64,000 nucleotides of DNA from Streptomyces sp. NBC_00483 (GCF_036013745.1 NZ_CP107880.1:10168001-10232000), one strand, 5' to 3'; shown: positions 44,784 through 54,127, counted from the stretch's first letter. The notes: generated by a model from the sequence alone, not told the origin. Translations and numbers: made by a program.

Positions 44784-45206
44784 TCAGGCGGTCGGGTCCC
44801 ACAGGCCGCCGGCTTCACCGCGGGCGAGGTGTTCGGCGTAGACGCCGGTCTTCCAGGCGATGAGGGACCGGCATTCCTCCAGGGCCTGGATCTGTGCGTC
44901 GACGCGTCGGCGGTGGGTGTCCAGCAGCCGCAGACGTTGCTCCTCGTTGCCCGGTCCGTGGCGGACGAGTTCGGCGAAGTGTTTGAGGTCGGCGAGCGGC
45001 ATGCCGGATGCGCGGAGCTTGACGCAGATCAGCAGCCAGTCGACATCGAGGGCGGTGTAGCGCCGGCGGCCGCCGGATGTGCGCTGGAGAGGCCCGACGA
45101 GCAGGCCCTCGCGCTCGTAGAAGCGCAGGGCGTGCACGCTCAGCCCGGTCCGTTCGGCGACCTCGCCGATGCCCAGCGACTGCATAGGAGCCCCGGTGCT
45201 GGTCAT
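44784..45206 (-). CDS. MerR-family transcriptional regulator
   Basis: A 140-residue MerR protein: HTH with IGEVAERTGLSVHALRFYEREGLL, wing GGRRRYTALDVDWLL, then a dimerising coiled coil (EEQRLRLLDTHRRRVDAQIQ) and a short C-terminus with no cysteine sensor. ATG 45206 or ATG 45185 (MQSLGIGEV) could start it. It is divergent from the SDR gene, with a perfect palindrome between them, and should control that gene as in the common MerR-SDR arrangement. Confidence 0.9.
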   Translation of the reverse strand: MTSTGAPMQSLGIGEVAERTGLSVHALRFYEREGLLVGPLQRTSGGRRRYTALDVDWLLICVKLRASGMPLADLKHFAELVRHGPGNEEQRLRLLDTHRRRVDAQIQALEECRSLIAWKTGVYAEHLARGEAGGLWDPTA

Positions 45207-45225
45207 GCCGCTCACTCCCGGACTT

Positions 45226-45247
45226 GATCTAGACCTTGCTCTAGATC
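45226..45247. promoter_or_regulatory. Perfect MerR-type operator palindrome
   Basis: GATCTAGA-CCTTGC-TCTAGATC: two perfect 8-bp arms and a 6-bp spacer, between the divergent MerR and SDR genes and 15 bases before the SDR start. MerR proteins bind such dyads within an elongated promoter spacer. Confidence 0.75.
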
Positions 45248-45261
45248 GTAGCGTCCACGGC

Positions 45262-46233
45262 ATGTCCTTCACCGATCAGCAGCAGCCCCGCGGCTCGCCC
45301 TTCTCCGCCTCCAGCACCGCCGAAGACGTCATGGCCGGCCTCGACCTCTCCGCAAGGACGGCCGTGGTGAGCGGGGGCTACTCGGGGCTCGGCCTGGAGA
45401 CCACCCGGGCGCTGGCGGCCGCCGGAGCCCGGGTCATCGTTCCCGCACGCCGCCCCGACGCTGCCCGTGCCGCGCTGAAGGAGGTGAACAACTGCGAGGT
45501 CATTGCCATGGACCTGGCCGACCTCGCCGGTGTCCGCGCAGCCTGCGCGTACATCGGCGACCGTTTCGGGCGGCTCGATCTCCTGATGGCTGTCGCCGGG
45601 GTCATGGCCACAGCGCAGCGGCGCGTCGGGCCCGGCTGGGAGGGCCAGCTCACCGCCAACCACTTCGGGCACTTCACCCTCGCCTGCGAGCTCTACCCGC
45701 TGCTGGCCGCCGCGGACGGCGCGCGCGTCGTCGTCAACAGCTCCGCCGGACACGCCCTGACCGGCATCCGCTGGCACGATCCGCACTTTCGTACCGGCTA
45801 CGACAAGTGGCTGGCCTACGGCCAGGCCAAGACCGCCAACGCCCTGTTCGCGGTCCACCTCGACGCCGTCGGGCAGGGCGACGGGGTGCGGGCCTTCGCC
45901 CTGCACCCCGGCAGGATCATCACCGCTCTCCAGCGGGAGATGACACTCCGGGAGCAGATCGACCGCGGCTGGGTGGACGAGCACGGCACGGTCATCGGCG
46001 ACGGTTTCAAAACCCCCTCCCAGGGGGCCGCCACCGGCCTGTGGGCCGCCACGTCCCCGCTCCTCGCCCACCGGGGCGGCCTCTACCTGGAGGACTGCGA
46101 CGTCGCCCGCGTCTGCGCCCCCGGCACCCCCATGGACGACGGCGGCGTCCGCGCCCACGCCGTCGACCCCGGCGAGGCGGCCCGGCTCTGGGACCTGTCC
46201 CTCGCCGCGACCGGCGCCACGCCGATCACCTAG
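45262..46233 (+). CDS. Short-chain dehydrogenase/reductase
   Basis: A 323-residue NAD(P)-dependent SDR. The cofactor loop is SGGYSGLGLETT (residues 37-48, the TGxxxGxG equivalent), with AGARVIVPARR for cofactor preference. Active-site residues are S161 in VVNSSAGH, and Y186 and K190 in YGQAK. Length and the HDPHFRTGYDKW region resemble the retinol-dehydrogenase/oxidoreductase-type SDRs found with MerR regulators. ATG 45262 is chosen after the operator. Substrate unknown. Confidence 0.9.
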   Translation: MSFTDQQQPRGSPFSASSTAEDVMAGLDLSARTAVVSGGYSGLGLETTRALAAAGARVIVPARRPDAARAALKEVNNCEVIAMDLADLAGVRAACAYIGDRFGRLDLLMAVAGVMATAQRRVGPGWEGQLTANHFGHFTLACELYPLLAAADGARVVVNSSAGHALTGIRWHDPHFRTGYDKWLAYGQAKTANALFAVHLDAVGQGDGVRAFALHPGRIITALQREMTLREQIDRGWVDEHGTVIGDGFKTPSQGAATGLWAATSPLLAHRGGLYLEDCDVARVCAPGTPMDDGGVRAHAVDPGEAARLWDLSLAATGATPIT

Positions 46234-46688
46234 CCACCCGGGAGCCACCCCGGGAGCCCCGGCGGATCAGCGCCGAGGCCACGCGGCCACCGGAGCACCC
46301 CAACAACCAGGACCAGCAGCCGAGCAGACGCACCCCTGGGCCGCATCAGCAGACACACCCCTGGGCCGCATCACCGGACAGAACCCGGACCCGCAGACAC
46401 GGCAGGCCCGGCAGACACGGCAGGCCCGGCCGGCGCAGAGCCGGGCGCGGCGCGGGACTCCAGGTCCTTCTCCGGCCGAGGCCAAGGTCCCGCCACAGCC
46501 GGGCAGTTACTCCCTATATGCGCACTTTCAAGGCGCTGTCACATGTCTGTGATGTTCTGTGCGGAATGCCTTGATGTGTGCCGCCTAGCTTCATGAGTAC
46601 GCGGTCCACACGACGCGTTCGACTCAGCCAACTCAGCCAACTCGTTCGACTCGCTCGACTTGTTCGACTCATGGAAAGGGGCCGGCGC
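46234..46688. repeat. Gap with two direct-repeat clusters
   Basis: No gene in 455 bp. It contains two copies of a 25-bp GCACCCCTGGGCCGCATCA unit (about 46325-46373), an exact 18-bp duplication (46393-46410 and 46411-46428), and six 9-bp units related to GACTCGYTC (46619-46672) immediately before the secreted-protein start. Confidence 0.6.
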
Positions 46689-47357
46689 ATGCAGACCTCT
46701 CGTATTCTCCGCACGTCTCTGGCATCCGCCGTTCTCGGCCTCGGTGCCGTGACCGCCGTCGCCGCCACCGCCGAGGCCGCTCCGGCGTCCACTGGGCCCG
46801 CGGCCGCCGCCTCCGCCGCCCAGCACACTGCCACGGCGGGCCGTACCCAGACCCTGCCGCTCAGCGACGGCAGCACCGCGCATGTCACCCGGCTGGCGAA
46901 CCACACCTACCAGGCCTGGATCACGCACAAGGGTGTGCGGATCGCGGCGCTGGACTCCGCGCACAAGACCCAGCGCGTGCACGGCTACACGTATGCGCTC
47001 AACCAGGCGAACGGCTTCGTCGGCGTGGTGCACCCAGGCGGCTGGCACAGCGAGCAGAACGTGCCCCAGCACCCGGCGAAGAAGCACCACAAGAACAACG
47101 ACCACCAGAACAAGCACCACAAGAACAACGACCACCAGAACAAGCACCACAAGAACCAGACCGGCAAGACCCACGACATACGGCTCGCGGACGGCGCCAC
47201 CGCCCACGTCACCAAGCTGGCGAACGGCACCTACCAGGCCTGGATCACCCGGCACGGGGTGCGCATCGCCGCCCTGGACGCCGGTCACAGCACGGCCCGC
47301 GCCCACGGCCACCACTACACGCTGAACGCCCACACCGGAGCCGTCCACCTGCGCTGA
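46689..47357 (+). CDS. Secreted protein with duplicated domain joined by a His/Lys/Asn linker
   Basis: A 222-residue exported protein. The signal peptide is MQTSRILRTSLASAVLGLGA with cleavage near AEAAP. Two homologous domains of about 50 residues follow (LSDGSTAHVTRLANHTYQAW and LADGATAHVTKLANGTYQAW, each continuing VRIAALDxxH). They are joined by a linker with two 10-residue KHHKNNDHQN repeats. ATG 46689 follows GAAAGGGG; ATG 46671 is an alternative. The linker could bind metal or polyanions. No family recognised. Confidence 0.8.
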   Translation: MQTSRILRTSLASAVLGLGAVTAVAATAEAAPASTGPAAAASAAQHTATAGRTQTLPLSDGSTAHVTRLANHTYQAWITHKGVRIAALDSAHKTQRVHGYTYALNQANGFVGVVHPGGWHSEQNVPQHPAKKHHKNNDHQNKHHKNNDHQNKHHKNQTGKTHDIRLADGATAHVTKLANGTYQAWITRHGVRIAALDAGHSTARAHGHHYTLNAHTGAVHLR

Positions 47358-47951
47358 CACTCCCGCAGCCCCCACCCCTGCCCCCCACCCCTGCCCCCTG
47401 CCCCCTGCTCTCTGCTCTCTGCGCCCGCGGGGGAGGGCGGGGGCGGGGCCGTGACAGTCCGGACACGGTGCCCGAGCCACGCCGTTCGCGGGAGGGGGGT
47501 GCAGACACCCGTGCGCTGCGGCCGGCCCACGGCGCACGGCGCACGCAGCACCCGGTCCACGTGCCTCGAGCGCGAAGCCGCTCGCCGCGCCGAGCGGCTC
47601 GCTGAGAGAAGAGAGCAGGGGGGGGGGCGGCGCCGCGATTCCGGGGTACCACCGCTCCCGCAGCCGGGGTGTCCTGCCGGCCGAGACCTCGGCCCCTCCA
47701 CTGCGGCTGCCGAGGATGGGGGCTGGCTGGGGCGGCGTTCTGCGGCTCCGCCCAGACGACTCCAACTGGCCCCATTTCACGGATGCTTGGTGCAGATCGG
47801 GCGACTTGAGATGGTCCCGGAGGGCGGGGCCGTGTGGGACCACAGCATTGTTGCCGTCCGTGGGTACGCGGGCGGGTTCGGCCGGTCTGGGAGGAGCAGC
47901 ACGGCCGATGGGGCTGCGCTGACAGACTGGGGCGGACCGACAGGGGGCCAC
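47358..47951. other. 594-bp gap, low-complexity pyrimidine runs
   Basis: CCCCTGCCCC-type runs (47370-47420) and a G-run at about 47623. No supported gene. The BAAT-type hydrolase frame remains open through much of it but lacks protein-like composition. Confidence 0.5.
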
Positions 47952-48809
47952 GTGGTTGTCATTGAGCGGGAGCTGACCGAGCCCTGGGAAGGTGTTCTGG
48001 TCGCTCCCGCCTGCGGCAGTGGCATCGGCGTTGTGGTGCTGGCGGGTTCCAGCGGGCGTATCGAACGGGAGAGAGCGCGCATCCTCGCCCAGCAGGGCAT
48101 GACGGCCTTGTCGATCCGCTGGTTCGGCGGGCCGGGCCAGGCTCCGGGAATCTGCGAGGTCCCCCTGGAGACCTTCACCGCCGCCGTCGGCTTCCTCCGG
48201 GCGAACGGGGCGGAACGCATCGGCGTGCTGGGCAGCTCCAAGGGGGCCGAGGCGGCTCTGCTGACGGCGGTGCACGATCCGCGCGTGGACGTGGTGATCG
48301 CGCTGTCGCCCACGTCTCGCGTCTGGTGCAACGTCGGACCGGGGCGCGACGGAGCGCAGCGCCCTTATCGATCGTCCTGGACCTGGCGGGAACAGGCGCT
48401 GCCTTTCGTCCCGCTGGATGATTCCTGGACTCCCGCCAAGCCGGGCAGCGGGCCGGTCGCCATCCGCGGATGGTACGAACGCAGCGAGCTGACGTTCGCT
48501 CACCTGCTTACTCCAGCGGAGATCGCCGTGGAGCAGGCTCGGGTCGATCTCCTGCTGGTCGCAGGCGGAGACGATGCGATGTGGCCGTCCCTTCCCTTCG
48601 CCGAACAACTGGCCGGGCGCCGACGCTTGGTTGGGGCCCCCGTGCGTCTGATCGTCCGCCATGATGCCGGCCACCGGACGCGGTTTCCTGGTGAGAGTGC
48701 CGCGTCGGCATCCCCGCAATTCCTGTACGGAGGCACGCCCGAAGCCGACGCGGCCTTGGGGGCGGCTGCCTGGCCCCACATCCTCAACTCGCTCCGCGGC
48801 GGGGGCTGA
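47952..48809 (+). CDS. BAAT-like acyl-CoA thioesterase / alpha/beta hydrolase
   Basis: A 285-residue hydrolase with the BAAT C-terminal-domain layout: GVVVLAGSSGRIERER, GGPGQAPGICEVPLE, the nucleophile elbow GSSKGAE (S96; the human enzyme family has a Cys or Ser here), GGDDAMWPS and the distal HDAGH histidine. It probably hydrolyses a thioester or ester. The N-terminal beta-sandwich of full-length BAAT enzymes is absent. GTG 47952 follows AGGGGG. It stands alone. Confidence 0.82.
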   Translation: MVVIERELTEPWEGVLVAPACGSGIGVVVLAGSSGRIERERARILAQQGMTALSIRWFGGPGQAPGICEVPLETFTAAVGFLRANGAERIGVLGSSKGAEAALLTAVHDPRVDVVIALSPTSRVWCNVGPGRDGAQRPYRSSWTWREQALPFVPLDDSWTPAKPGSGPVAIRGWYERSELTFAHLLTPAEIAVEQARVDLLLVAGGDDAMWPSLPFAEQLAGRRRLVGAPVRLIVRHDAGHRTRFPGESAASASPQFLYGGTPEADAALGAAAWPHILNSLRGGG

Positions 48810-48853
48810 CCCCGTGTTGATCGTGTGCGAAGTTGGGGGGACGGTCTCTCACT

Positions 48854-49240
48854 TCATCCCGTTGCGCTTTTCGCTTTGGTGCGGGCCGGGCGGTAGGACT
48901 CGGTGCCGGTCTCGATCAAGGTGGCGTTGAAGGTGAGCCGGTCCACGATCGCTGCGCAGAGCCATGGGTCGGTGAAGATCGTGCTCCCACCGCTGAAGGC
49001 CGCGTTCGAGGCGATGGCGAGGCTGTTCTTCTCCTCGCACTCGGTCAGAACCTGGAAGAGCATCTCGGCGCCGCGGCGGTCGAGTTCGAGATAGCAGAGT
49101 TCATCGATTTCGAGCAGGTCGACGCGTCCGTAGCGGGTGATGGTCTTGCCGAGTGGGTCGTCGGCGGCTTCGACCAGCTCGTTGACCAGGCTGGCGGCCA
49201 TGGCGGCAGCGGTGCCCAGCGCGATCAGCAGGTGGGACCT
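48854..49240 (-). pseudogene. IS21-type helper ATPase (IstB) remnant
   Basis: The C-terminal half of IstB is intact in sequence (LVNELVEAADD, DLLEIDELCYLELDRRGAE, FTDPWLCAAIVDRLTFN). Upstream, SHLLIALGTAAAMA joins directly to ASLVNEL: the usual GYRVRYTLATK segment is missing and the Walker A start is gone. No IstA or terminal repeats are seen, so this is a transposon relic. Confidence 0.75.
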
Positions 49241-49448
49241 ACCGGTGCTGGTAACCCTTGGTGATCCAGCCGCCCGACGCCAGACAGACCGAACAGGCTC
49301 CGTCCTCTCCGCATGGAAGACCGCACAACCGAATCACTGTCGACCGGGGATGGCGCCGTCGCGCTCTGCGCCACGGCCGACTCGAGGCCTACCACGAGGC
49401 GACCGGCGCGGGCCCCAAGGATGCCAAGGACGAACTCGCGACCGGTGG

Positions 49449-50105
49449 TCAGTGCCGGCGGTTGCGGCGGCGCACGAGCAGCAGTACCGCCGAGCCCGCG
49501 GCGATCAGTGCAACGGCCGTACCTCCCACGGCGGTTCGCATGGTGGACGCCCCGGTCTCCGCCAGGCGCGGGTGACTGCCGGTGCCGCCCTTCGGGGGTG
49601 TGGGCAGCGGCGCGGCCGACCGGGACGAGGTGCCGGTCGGCCGCGGGGGAAGCGTGGGGGTGTCGGTGGGAGACGCCGCGGGGGACCGCGTGGGAATGGG
49701 CTTGACCGTGGGGGGCGGGGTCGGGGTGGGGGTGGGGGATGCGGTGGCCTCGACGTTCACGGTTACCAGGTTCGCCCTGGTCTCGGCTCCGCTCGGGCTC
49801 ACGCAGAAGGCGTCGAAGAGGTGCTCTCCGGGGGGTGTGTCGGCGGGGACCGTGTAGGGGCCGTAGGTGCCCTGCTTCCCGTGGGTGCTGGCGGTCACGC
49901 CGATGAGCGGGAAGTCCCGTTCGATGTCGACCACGTCGTCGGCATGGGGGCATGTGAGGCGCACGGTGTAATGGCCGCCGGCCGCGACCGGGTCCGGGTC
50001 GGTGGTCCGGAATACGAGGTCCTGGGGTGCGGCGACGGCCTGCGTGCCGCCGAGCCCTGCCAGGAGACCGGCGACTGCGGCCGCCGCACACCTTCCGAAG
50101 GCCAT
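49449..50105 (-). CDS. Sortase-anchored surface protein (LAETG motif)
   Basis: A 218-residue cell-wall protein. It has a signal peptide (MAFGRCAAAAVAGLLAG, cleavage near QAVAA), a mature beta-rich domain with two cysteines (LTCPHADD, DAFCVSPSG), a long Pro/Thr/Ser stalk and a sorting signal: LAETG, a hydrophobic helix and RRRNRRH. LAxTG is the class E sortase motif of actinobacteria; no sortase gene is nearby. ATG 50105 follows AGGGAG. Function unknown. Confidence 0.85.
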   Translation of the reverse strand: MAFGRCAAAAVAGLLAGLGGTQAVAAPQDLVFRTTDPDPVAAGGHYTVRLTCPHADDVVDIERDFPLIGVTASTHGKQGTYGPYTVPADTPPGEHLFDAFCVSPSGAETRANLVTVNVEATASPTPTPTPPPTVKPIPTRSPAASPTDTPTLPPRPTGTSSRSAAPLPTPPKGGTGSHPRLAETGASTMRTAVGGTAVALIAAGSAVLLLVRRRNRRH

Positions 50106-50515
50106 GAGGAAGCTCCCTGATCGACGGCGCTGCACCCCGACAGCGTGAGGCCGGCTCGTCGGACCACTGGACCAACGCGCCGCACAGGCAAAGGGAGAAC
50201 CCGCACGGCGTAGGCGCGCATTGCGGCCGCGGGAGCGGGGGCGCCCGGGAACCCGCTCGTGCAGCCTGCACGCCAAGCGATCCGTTGCGGTGGCGGCAGC
50301 CGGCACGGCACGGCACGGGGCCGGGCGTGTCGACGGCCGGCCCCCTTGTGAGGACGGCGTCACGTCCCTCTCGCTCCGCGCGCCCTGTGCCGTCGCGGCC
50401 TTCCCTTGCGGACGGAGCAACGGCGGTGATGGCCGGGCTCACGCCCCGTCCGTCCTGCGCGGGCCCGCTGCTCCGGCAGCACTTAGTGCGCGCACGACAG
50501 CTGCTGGAGCGCCCA

Positions 50516-50596
50516 CAAAGACAGAAAAGACAGAAAAGACAGAAAAGACAGAAAGGGCAGAAAGGGCAGAAAGGGCAGAAAAGGCAGAAAAGGCAG
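50516..50596. repeat. Nine-base tandem array (AGACAGAAA type)
   Basis: About nine 9-bp units: AGACAGAAA, then GGGCAGAAA, then AGGCAGAAA variants. They lie immediately beyond the cspA terminator and give a C/U-rich tract on the cspA strand. Strand asymmetry is nearly complete. Confidence 0.85.
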
Positions 50597-50597
50597 G

Positions 50598-50630
50598 ACG
50601 GGGCGCCCACCGTTTTGGTGGGCGCCCCGT
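50598..50630 (-). terminator. Terminator of the cold-shock gene
   Basis: Perfect stem ACGGGGCGCCCACC with its complement around a CGTTTT-type loop, 18 bases after the cspA stop. Confidence 0.85.
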
Positions 50631-50647
50631 GCTGGTGCGGGCGAGGG

Positions 50648-50851
50648 TTAGCCGCGCACGATGTTCTCGGCCTGCGGGCCCTTCTGGCCCTGGGTGACGT
50701 CGAAGCTGACCTTTTCGCCCTCGGTGAGCTCGCGGTAGCCGTTGCCGGAGATGTTGGAGTAGTGGGCAAACACGTCGGGGCCCCCGCCGTCCTGCTCGAT
50801 GAAGCCGAAGCCCTTCTCGCTGTTGAACCACTTCACGGTGCCGCTGGCCAT
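50648..50851 (-). CDS. cspA: Cold-shock protein CspA family
   Basis: A 67-residue nucleic-acid chaperone, a single OB-fold cold-shock domain. The RNP1 motif is [20 protein letters not shown], with a second motif in VFAHYSNI. It binds single-stranded RNA/DNA and helps transcription antitermination and translation. The length is standard. Upstream there is a 570-bp gap that could contain a long regulated leader, and a strong terminator follows the gene. Confidence 0.96.
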   Translation of the reverse strand: MASGTVKWFNSEKGFGFIEQDGGGPDVFAHYSNISGNGYRELTEGEKVSFDVTQGQKGPQAENIVRG

Positions 50852-51422
50852 ACGTCAGTCCTTCACATCACTCGAGCCGTTCCGTGGCGGATCGGCTCGG
50901 TTTCCACGAGCGTTCCCGGGTGGGACGCTCGGACGTCATCCTGCCCCAAACACGTCGGTGCTGGCCAGGACTTCGAGCGTCGACAGGATGCACGAACACA
51001 CCGCAACATCCTTGAAGGGCCCCGCGCACCGCTTCGCACGCCGCGCGGGGCCCCGCCTTTCGGCGTCGCGCCGGCGGAGCAGACCACGACGCCGCCTGCC
51101 GGGCCAGGCCGGTGGCACGGACCCACAACCCGCATCCGGCAGTCCTCCGGAGGCTCTCTGGTGCCGCACACCCGCGGCCCGCACACCGCGGCCCGCGGCC
51201 CGCGGATCTGGAGTCTCGCTCTCCGTGCCGCCCGCCGCAAGCCCGGCCACCAGCGGCCCCTCCACCAGCGGGCCCCCTTTACCGCGAACCGACCGCGAAC
51301 CGACCGCGAACCGACCGCGAGTACCGGTCAGGAGGCCGGCGCGCCGGAGGTGGCGCGTTCGGTCCGCGTCGTGGCGCCTTCGGCCCTCCTTGCCGCGCCC
51401 TTCCCTTTCATAGCGTCGTGGC
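50852..51422. other. 571-bp gap upstream of cspA with a hairpin
   Basis: No supported gene. It contains the cspA promoter/leader on the minus strand, an 11-bp perfect stem GGGCCCCGCGC (51017-51027 with 51043-51053) followed by a CTTT tract that could act as a plus-strand terminator, and short ACCGCGA repeats near 51283-51320. Confidence 0.5.
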
Positions 51423-52128
51423 ATGGACGAACACGTTGCCCGGAACGGGGCTTCAAGGGCGGGCCTGCGGCAGTGGGTGGGACTGAGTGTTCTGCTGCTG
51501 CCCACCGTGCTGCTCACCGCCGATCTCGGCGTGTTGTGGCTGGCCACTACCCGCAGATCATCGAAGCCGGCCGGGCCCGCGGCTGGGCCTGGCTCGCGCA
51601 CGGCCGCACCAACTCCGTCCTGCAGGCCGGCATGACGCCGCAGGAGGAGCGGGAGTACCTCACCGACGTCGTCGCCACGATCGAGAAGGCCACCGGGCGC
51701 CGCCCGCGCGGCTGGATGGGCCCGGCGCTGACCGAGACCTTCCACACCCCGCGGCTGCTCGCCGAACTCGGCCTGGACTATGTGCTCGACTGGACCGCCG
51801 ACGACCAGCCGTTCCTGCTGAACGAGCCCGGCATGCTGAGCGTGCCGTACTCCGTCGAACTGAACGACCTGGCACTGTTCACCCTGCACGGCATGACGGG
51901 TCCGGACTTCCTGCAGCTGGTCAAGGACCAGTTCGACCAGCTCTACGCCGATGCGGCGGACAGCGGCCGGGTGATGGCGCTGGCCCTGCACCCGTTCGTC
52001 ATCGGCCAGGCGTTCAGGACCAGATACCTCGCGCAGGCGCTGGCGTACATCTGCGGGCACCGAGGCGTGTGGCTGACAGCGACGAGATCGCCGAGCACTA
52101 CCGCCGTACCGTGCAGACAAGAACGTAG
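51423..52128 (+). pseudogene. Chimeric relic: MFS transporter start fused to polysaccharide deacetylase end
   Basis: The first 40 codons (WVGLSVLLLPTVLLTADLGVLW) are the N-terminal helix of a DHA2-type drug exporter. At about 51545 the sequence switches frame into the C-terminal half of a polysaccharide deacetylase (GWAWLAHGRTNS, EKATGRRPRGWMGPALTET, HPFVIGQAFRTRYLAQ). Near 52070 another frameshift moves the conserved SDEIAEHYRRTV tail into a different frame. So two truncated genes were joined by deletion and then decayed. Confidence 0.75.
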
Positions 52129-52306
52129 AGGCGACCGCCGCCACGGCACGCAGGCGCCGAAGCCGACGACGGCACCCCTATCACCCATGACCGCGGGCCG
52201 AGTTGGACCGCACGCACCGCACCGCACCGCACCGCATCCACCCGGCCGGGGCCTCCCGGCGCAATACAGCGTTGTCCCCGGCCAGGGCCTGGAATAGAGT
52301 CCGGGC

Positions 52307-53335
52307 GTGTCCGCATCCGGTCGGGTTCCGGCCGGAACCGTTCCCCCGCACGTGACGCGGCTGCTGCTGCGCGCGGGACAGGCGGCGGGACTGGACCGAA
52401 GCCGGCTGGCGAAGGTGGCCGGGCTGGCAAGCCTGGACGACGAGGCCGTGCGGCTGCCCTCGGCCTCGCTCGTACGGATATGGGAGGAGTGGGCGGCTCG
52501 GCTGCGCGACCTCGGCGGCGGCTCGCTGCCCTGGCGGCTGTGGCGCCCCGGCTCGCTCGGCGTGTGGGACTACCTGTTCACCAGCGCCGATACGCTCACG
52601 GAAGCATTCGAGCACGCCGACCGCCACGCGGCAGTCGTCACCGATCCGTCGGAGTCGTTCACACCGGTGCACGATGCCGCCGGACTCACCGTCACCTTCC
52701 ACGGCCGGTTCGCCAGCCACCCGATCTTCCCGATCATCGCCGAGTTCGCCGTGTCGATGATCCTCACCGCGGCCGCCTCGGGCGCCGGCCGCCCGCTGAC
52801 CCCGCTCCGGGTGACCCTCACCGGCCCTGCGCCGCGCCGGCACGGGCACCTGGCCGAGACGTACGGCACCCGCAACATCGCGTTCGGCGCGGAGACGCCC
52901 TCCGTCACCTTCTCGGCCGCCGACACGAACCGGCCCCTGCCGCGGGCGGATCCGGTACTGGCAGCCATCCTGCGCGACCACGCGCGCACCAGGGTGGCCA
53001 CCTCCCGCGCCGTGCTGTCGTGGCTCGACCGCTTCCGCGGCGAGGTCGAACTGAGCCTCACCCACGGCGCACCCGACCTCACCCACATCGCCCACAGACT
53101 GGGGATGTCACCCCGCACGGTGCAGCGCCGCCTCCACGAAGAGGACACCACCTGGCGCACGGAGCTGGAATGCGCCCGCCGGCGGCGCGTGGAGCAGCTG
53201 CTCGCGACCTCACTGACCGTGGAGTCGATCGCGACCCGCACCGGCTACACCGACCCGCGCTCCCTGCGCCGCGCCCTCCACCGCTGGTACGGCCAGGGCC
53301 CCGCCGAACTGCGCCGCCCCCGCACCTCGCCGTAA
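52307..53335 (+). CDS. AraC-family regulator (OruR/OxyR-repressor-like type)
   Basis: A 342-residue regulator with an N-terminal arabinose-operon-type effector domain (about residues 20-200, with FGAETPSVTFS) and a C-terminal double HTH: DLTHIAHRLGMSPRTVQRRL, then TVESIATRTGYTDPRSLRRALHRWYGQGP. GTG 52307 starts it just after the deacetylase relic. Target genes are not evident; the adjacent gene is a weak hypothetical. Confidence 0.88.
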   Translation: MSASGRVPAGTVPPHVTRLLLRAGQAAGLDRSRLAKVAGLASLDDEAVRLPSASLVRIWEEWAARLRDLGGGSLPWRLWRPGSLGVWDYLFTSADTLTEAFEHADRHAAVVTDPSESFTPVHDAAGLTVTFHGRFASHPIFPIIAEFAVSMILTAAASGAGRPLTPLRVTLTGPAPRRHGHLAETYGTRNIAFGAETPSVTFSAADTNRPLPRADPVLAAILRDHARTRVATSRAVLSWLDRFRGEVELSLTHGAPDLTHIAHRLGMSPRTVQRRLHEEDTTWRTELECARRRRVEQLLATSLTVESIATRTGYTDPRSLRRALHRWYGQGPAELRRPRTSP

Positions 53336-53506
53336 CCCCCCAGGAACCCAGCCCCCCGGGGAGCCGGCACACACTCCGACGCACCCCATGAAACACAGCG
53401 AATCGGGGAGAGCAACGGCCAACACAGGGCGCGGTGGCGCGACGAGGACGACACGGCACACCGCCGGGCCCGCTCCGGGCGCCGTGAGCGCCGCGTGGAT
53501 GCGGCC

Positions 53507-53905
53507 ATGAACACCTTCATGCCGCTGCGCCGCGGGAGCGCCGATGACGCCCGCCGGAGCGTGCCGCTCACCGGCGGCGGCACCGTACGCCTCCAGACCT
53601 CGGCCGCCCTGCGGCTGGACGAGAACGCGTTCGCCGACGTACTGACGCAGCCACGCATCGAGGAGCGGACCGGCATGACGGTCCACGCCATGGGGTCCCC
53701 GGAGCGGATGGAGCTCTTCCCGACCTGCCCTCTGCCGTCGGGACCGATCCGAATGCTGTTGCCGAAAACCGCCAGGGGCACGCTGCTCACCGAGGCCCCT
53801 GCCCTCGTCCACGGCGGCCGTGAAAGGTGCCGATCGGTCGTCTCGCCGCTTGCCGCGAGCGCCGAGGCAGGAGCCCTCCCGGGCCGCGCGGGCACACCTG
53901 GCTGA
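53507..53905 (+). CDS. Doubtful hypothetical protein
   Basis: A 132-residue frame with fair composition in its first 85 residues (LQTSAALRLDENAFADVLTQ, IEERTGMTVHAMGSPERMEL) but no ribosome site or recognised motif. The tail looks like non-coding sequence. It may be the eroded start of a gene. The following 220 bp up to the conservon hold no gene. Confidence 0.35.
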   Translation: MNTFMPLRRGSADDARRSVPLTGGGTVRLQTSAALRLDENAFADVLTQPRIEERTGMTVHAMGSPERMELFPTCPLPSGPIRMLLPKTARGTLLTEAPALVHGGRERCRSVVSPLAASAEAGALPGRAGTPG

Positions 53906-54127
53906 AATCTGGTGGGTGTGTGGCTGGGATCATTCGGGTGCCGGGCGGGCCAAACGGAATCTTCCAACAGGGGTGCTGGGCAGGCAGGTTGAGGCGAAAC
54001 GGTCCTGATAGCATCCCGGCGGCGATCTTGATCAACTCATCCAGCGTGCCGACTTGACACGTGCCTGCGGGGTGAGAGCGGGGGTACGGGTCGCCAGTTC
54101 CTCCTACCCGTGCCACGAGAGGTGTCC

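Noticed and set aside
46539..48779. 746-codon minus-strand open frame
   Set aside because: It crosses two good plus-strand genes and contains Val/Leu and Glu/Ser repeats from tandem DNA repeats.
50516..50596. CRISPR-like repeat array
   Set aside because: Nine-base period with no spacers; a simple tandem repeat.
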